Shown here one piece after another: positions 62,256 through 64,000 of a DNA stretch of 64,000 nt (the stretch's first letter is position 1; every line of letters begins with the position of its first letter). The stretch covers positions 1 to 64,000 of the forward strand of contig NZ_AOHO01000076.1 in NCBI RefSeq assembly GCF_000342005.1, written 5' to 3'. The notes under the pieces were generated by a model that saw only the letters and a program-made list of their open reading frames with translations, was not told the origin of the DNA and searched no databases. Source of the DNA: Amycolatopsis decaplanina DSM 44594 (GTDB lineage Bacteria > Actinomycetota > Actinomycetes > Mycobacteriales > Pseudonocardiaceae). A program made the translations under genes and the position numbers.

Positions 62256-62639
62256 ATGCACGAGCTGTCCATCACCCAGGCGGCGGTGGAGACGATCATC
62301 GAACGGATGGGCGCCACCCCGATCCGCCGCGTCACGCTGGAGATCGGGGTCCTGTCCGGGGTGGTGGTGGACTCGGTGCGGTTCTGCTTCGAGGTGGTCG
62401 TGGCCGGCACTCCCCTGCGGGACGCGGTCCTGGACGTGGTCGAACCACCGGGCCGCGCCGGCTGCCGCGCCTGCGCTCTGGAGTTCGTCGTCGAGGACCC
62501 GAGGATCCTGCTCTGCCCCGGCTGCGGCGACGCCGACGTGCGGATACTCGCCGGGCGGGAACTGAGGATCAAATCTGTGGAGGTGGAGAACGTATGTGCG
62601 CGACCTGCGGTTGCTCGGACGAGACCGGAATCCGGGTGA
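62256..62639 (+). CDS. hypA: Nickel metallochaperone HypA
   Basis: A 127-residue nickel chaperone. MHELS start with the nickel-binding His2, and a zinc site from CRAC (Cys70, Cys73) and CPGC (Cys87, Cys90). ATG at 62256 follows GAAGGGAG. The last 46 bases overlap hypB, giving HypA a tail rich in Arg and Pro. Confidence 0.93.
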   Translation: MHELSITQAAVETIIERMGATPIRRVTLEIGVLSGVVVDSVRFCFEVVVAGTPLRDAVLDVVEPPGRAGCRACALEFVVEDPRILLCPGCGDADVRILAGRELRIKSVEVENVCARPAVARTRPESG

Positions 62640-63358
62640 TCGATCCGGAGGCCGACGGACACGGTCATGGACACGATCACGTGCATCCGGAAACGCAGCG
62701 GACCGTGCTGCTGGAGCAGGACATCCTCGCCGCGAACGACCTGCTGGCCGAGAACAACCGCGGCTGGCTGGCCGAACGGGCGATCCATGCCGTGAACCTG
62801 ATGAGCTCCCCCGGATCCGGCAAGACCACGCTGCTCGAACGCACCATCCGCGAGCTGGGCCGCGAGTTCCCGATGACCGTGATCGAAGGTGATCAGGAAA
62901 CCGTGTTCGACGCCGACCGGATCAGGGCGACCGGATGCCGGGTGATCCAGGTCAACACCGGCGCCGGCTGTCATCTGGACGCGGACATGCTGGCCAAGGC
63001 ACTGCGCACGCTCGATCCACCGAGCCGGTCCACGGTATTCATCGAGAACGTCGGCAACCTGGTCTGCCCAGCGCTCTTCGACCTCGGCGAAGGCACCCGC
63101 ACGGTGATCATGTCGGTCACCGAGGGCTCGGACAAACCGGGGAAATACCCGCATATGTTCCGCACGGCGGACGTGGTCCTGCTCAACAAGATCGACCTAC
63201 TGCCCTACGTGGACTTCGACGTCGACGCGTTTCTCACCGCGCTGACGCAGGTGAACCCGAGGTCTCGCGTACTCAAGATGTCGGCGACCGGCGGCGAGGG
63301 CATGGACGACTGGTACGGCTGGCTCCGTGAGCGAGTCGATCTCGGACCGACGCTCTGA
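62594..63358 (+). CDS. hypB: Nickel GTPase HypB
   Basis: A 254-residue GTPase that drives nickel insertion. N-terminal metal motif MCATCGC, a short His stretch HGHGHDHVH at about 22-31 for nickel storage, P-loop SSPGSGKTT, and the conserved metal site residues in GAGCHLDADM and VCPALFD. NKIDLLPY gives guanine specificity. ATG at 62594 follows GGAGGTGGAG. Last gene of the operon. Confidence 0.96.
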   Translation: MCATCGCSDETGIRVIDPEADGHGHGHDHVHPETQRTVLLEQDILAANDLLAENNRGWLAERAIHAVNLMSSPGSGKTTLLERTIRELGREFPMTVIEGDQETVFDADRIRATGCRVIQVNTGAGCHLDADMLAKALRTLDPPSRSTVFIENVGNLVCPALFDLGEGTRTVIMSVTEGSDKPGKYPHMFRTADVVLLNKIDLLPYVDFDVDAFLTALTQVNPRSRVLKMSATGGEGMDDWYGWLRERVDLGPTL

Positions 63359-64000
63359 GAAACACCGGCCGAGCGCCGCGACGGCCCCGTTTGTGTGAAG
63401 GCCCAGCGGCCAGGCCAGCCACCTCCCCGGCCTCCTCGTGCAGCCGCAGATCGACGTGCCGAGTTCGGAATCGTCGCGCCGCTGGCCACGACATCGTTGA
63501 GCTCGGCCAGCTGAGCTCACGTGTGCCGGGGACGGCTTGGCGCCCATCGGACCGGTCGGCCCTCCAGTCCTGGGGTCGGGGTCGACCCAGACCTTCGTGC
63601 CTGAACGGCCGGCGAGCACCTTCAGCTTGCGCAGCCCGTTTGCCTGTCCGGCTTGAAGACATCGACATGCCGGGAGGGCTGGTCGATGTTGCCGCAGGGG
63701 TGGGCTGAGTCACTGCTCTTCGCCAGCTTGCTGATGCTCTTGCCCGGGAGGAGCGTCGATGACTCACCGCAGGACGTAGCTGAGCGATCCGGCGCCGTAT
63801 CGCGTGGAGCGAGTGATACCCAGGTGCGGTGCCCCTGGGCCATTAATGTCGCTCTGGCCTGTGGCTTTGCACGAGAGGATCGCCCGATCGGAGGCTATCG
63901 GATGGTAACCAGACATCATCTCAAGGTGAGTCTTCGTGACGATACGTACCCCCCTGATTCAGGGCTTCCAGGGGACGTATACTCTCTTCATCAGCAAGTC
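63359..64000. other. End region without recognisable genes
   Basis: No frame on either strand gives a family I know. Minus-strand frames give fragments such as TKVWVDPDPRTGGPTGPMG that might be relics. From about 63840 the DNA is less GC-rich. Near 63945-63985 an interrupted inverted repeat (ATACGTACCCC...GGGGACGTAT) may belong to the promoter or leader of a gene beyond the window. Confidence 0.4.

Noticed and set aside
63197..63767. Minus-strand frames past hypB
   Set aside because: They overlap each other, show no start context, and the fragments match no family that I recognise.
1..64000. CRISPR arrays, tRNA or rRNA genes, complete insertion sequences
   Set aside because: I looked for regularly spaced repeats, cloverleaf patterns and transposase motifs and saw none that I could support by eye.

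Overview
The window is very GC-rich, with GTG and TTG starts, strong Shine-Dalgarno sites, many secreted proteins and F420/flavin-type luciferase-like oxidoreductases. This points to a filamentous actinomycete. The gene content and intergenic palindromes look like Amycolatopsis or another member of the Pseudonocardiaceae; that placement is inference, since there is no rRNA or marker gene here. About 52 genes are supported. I saw no tRNA, rRNA, CRISPR array or intact insertion sequence.

Positions 1-8,400 hold a TrmB/LuxR-type regulator, a secreted tripeptidyl-aminopeptidase-like hydrolase, a polyphosphate kinase 2 with a LysE exporter, a decayed flavodoxin gene, and a complete inducible beta-lactamase locus. 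In that locus a LysR regulator and a penicillin-recognising homologue face a class A lipoprotein beta-lactamase across a perfect LysR box, as in the blaA/blaB/blaL arrangement of Streptomyces cacaoi. Positions 8,400-32,300 are rich in secretion genes: a vWA/Calx-beta protein, a GH87-like alpha-1,3-glucanase, two trypsin-like proteases, an M64 metallopeptidase, a GH84 hexosaminidase, a choice-of-anchor B protein, a SecD-head lipoprotein and an I36 inhibitor. Regulators and a few small or broken genes are mixed in.

Positions 32,700-36,800 carry an AsnC-type regulator facing an amidohydrolase/MHS-transporter pair. Positions 36,800-43,400 form a minus-strand catabolic run (acyl-CoA dehydrogenase, CoA transferase, LLM oxidoreductase, GMC oxidoreductase, aldehyde dehydrogenase) with a KstR-like box inside it. 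Positions 43,400-45,700 hold a small secreted protein, a trypsin-fold protein that has lost catalytic residues, and another LLM oxidoreductase.

The main system is at 46,475-63,358: a complete locus for a group 1h (actinobacterial, high-affinity) [NiFe]-hydrogenase. One minus-strand operon encodes the small and large subunits, a NifU/Rieske-like protein, DUF5947, DUF6084 and a tiny membrane protein. The other arm, plus strand, runs SIS isomerase, HypC-like protein, second SIS protein, an unknown 443-residue protein, maturation protease, HypC, HypD, HypE, HypA, HypB, nearly all with 4-base start/stop overlaps. HypF sits separately behind a MEDS-domain protein. The locus contains several conserved-looking proteins with no assigned function, a pair of SIS proteins of which one has lost its predicted metal site, and an all-cysteine version of a Rieske motif. 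No hypX is in the window.

Scattered between genes are palindromes of one family (core GTGAGTGGT...ACCACTCAC) and a 324-base compound inverted-repeat element containing two further hairpins. These are the best candidates for small mobile or structured elements.
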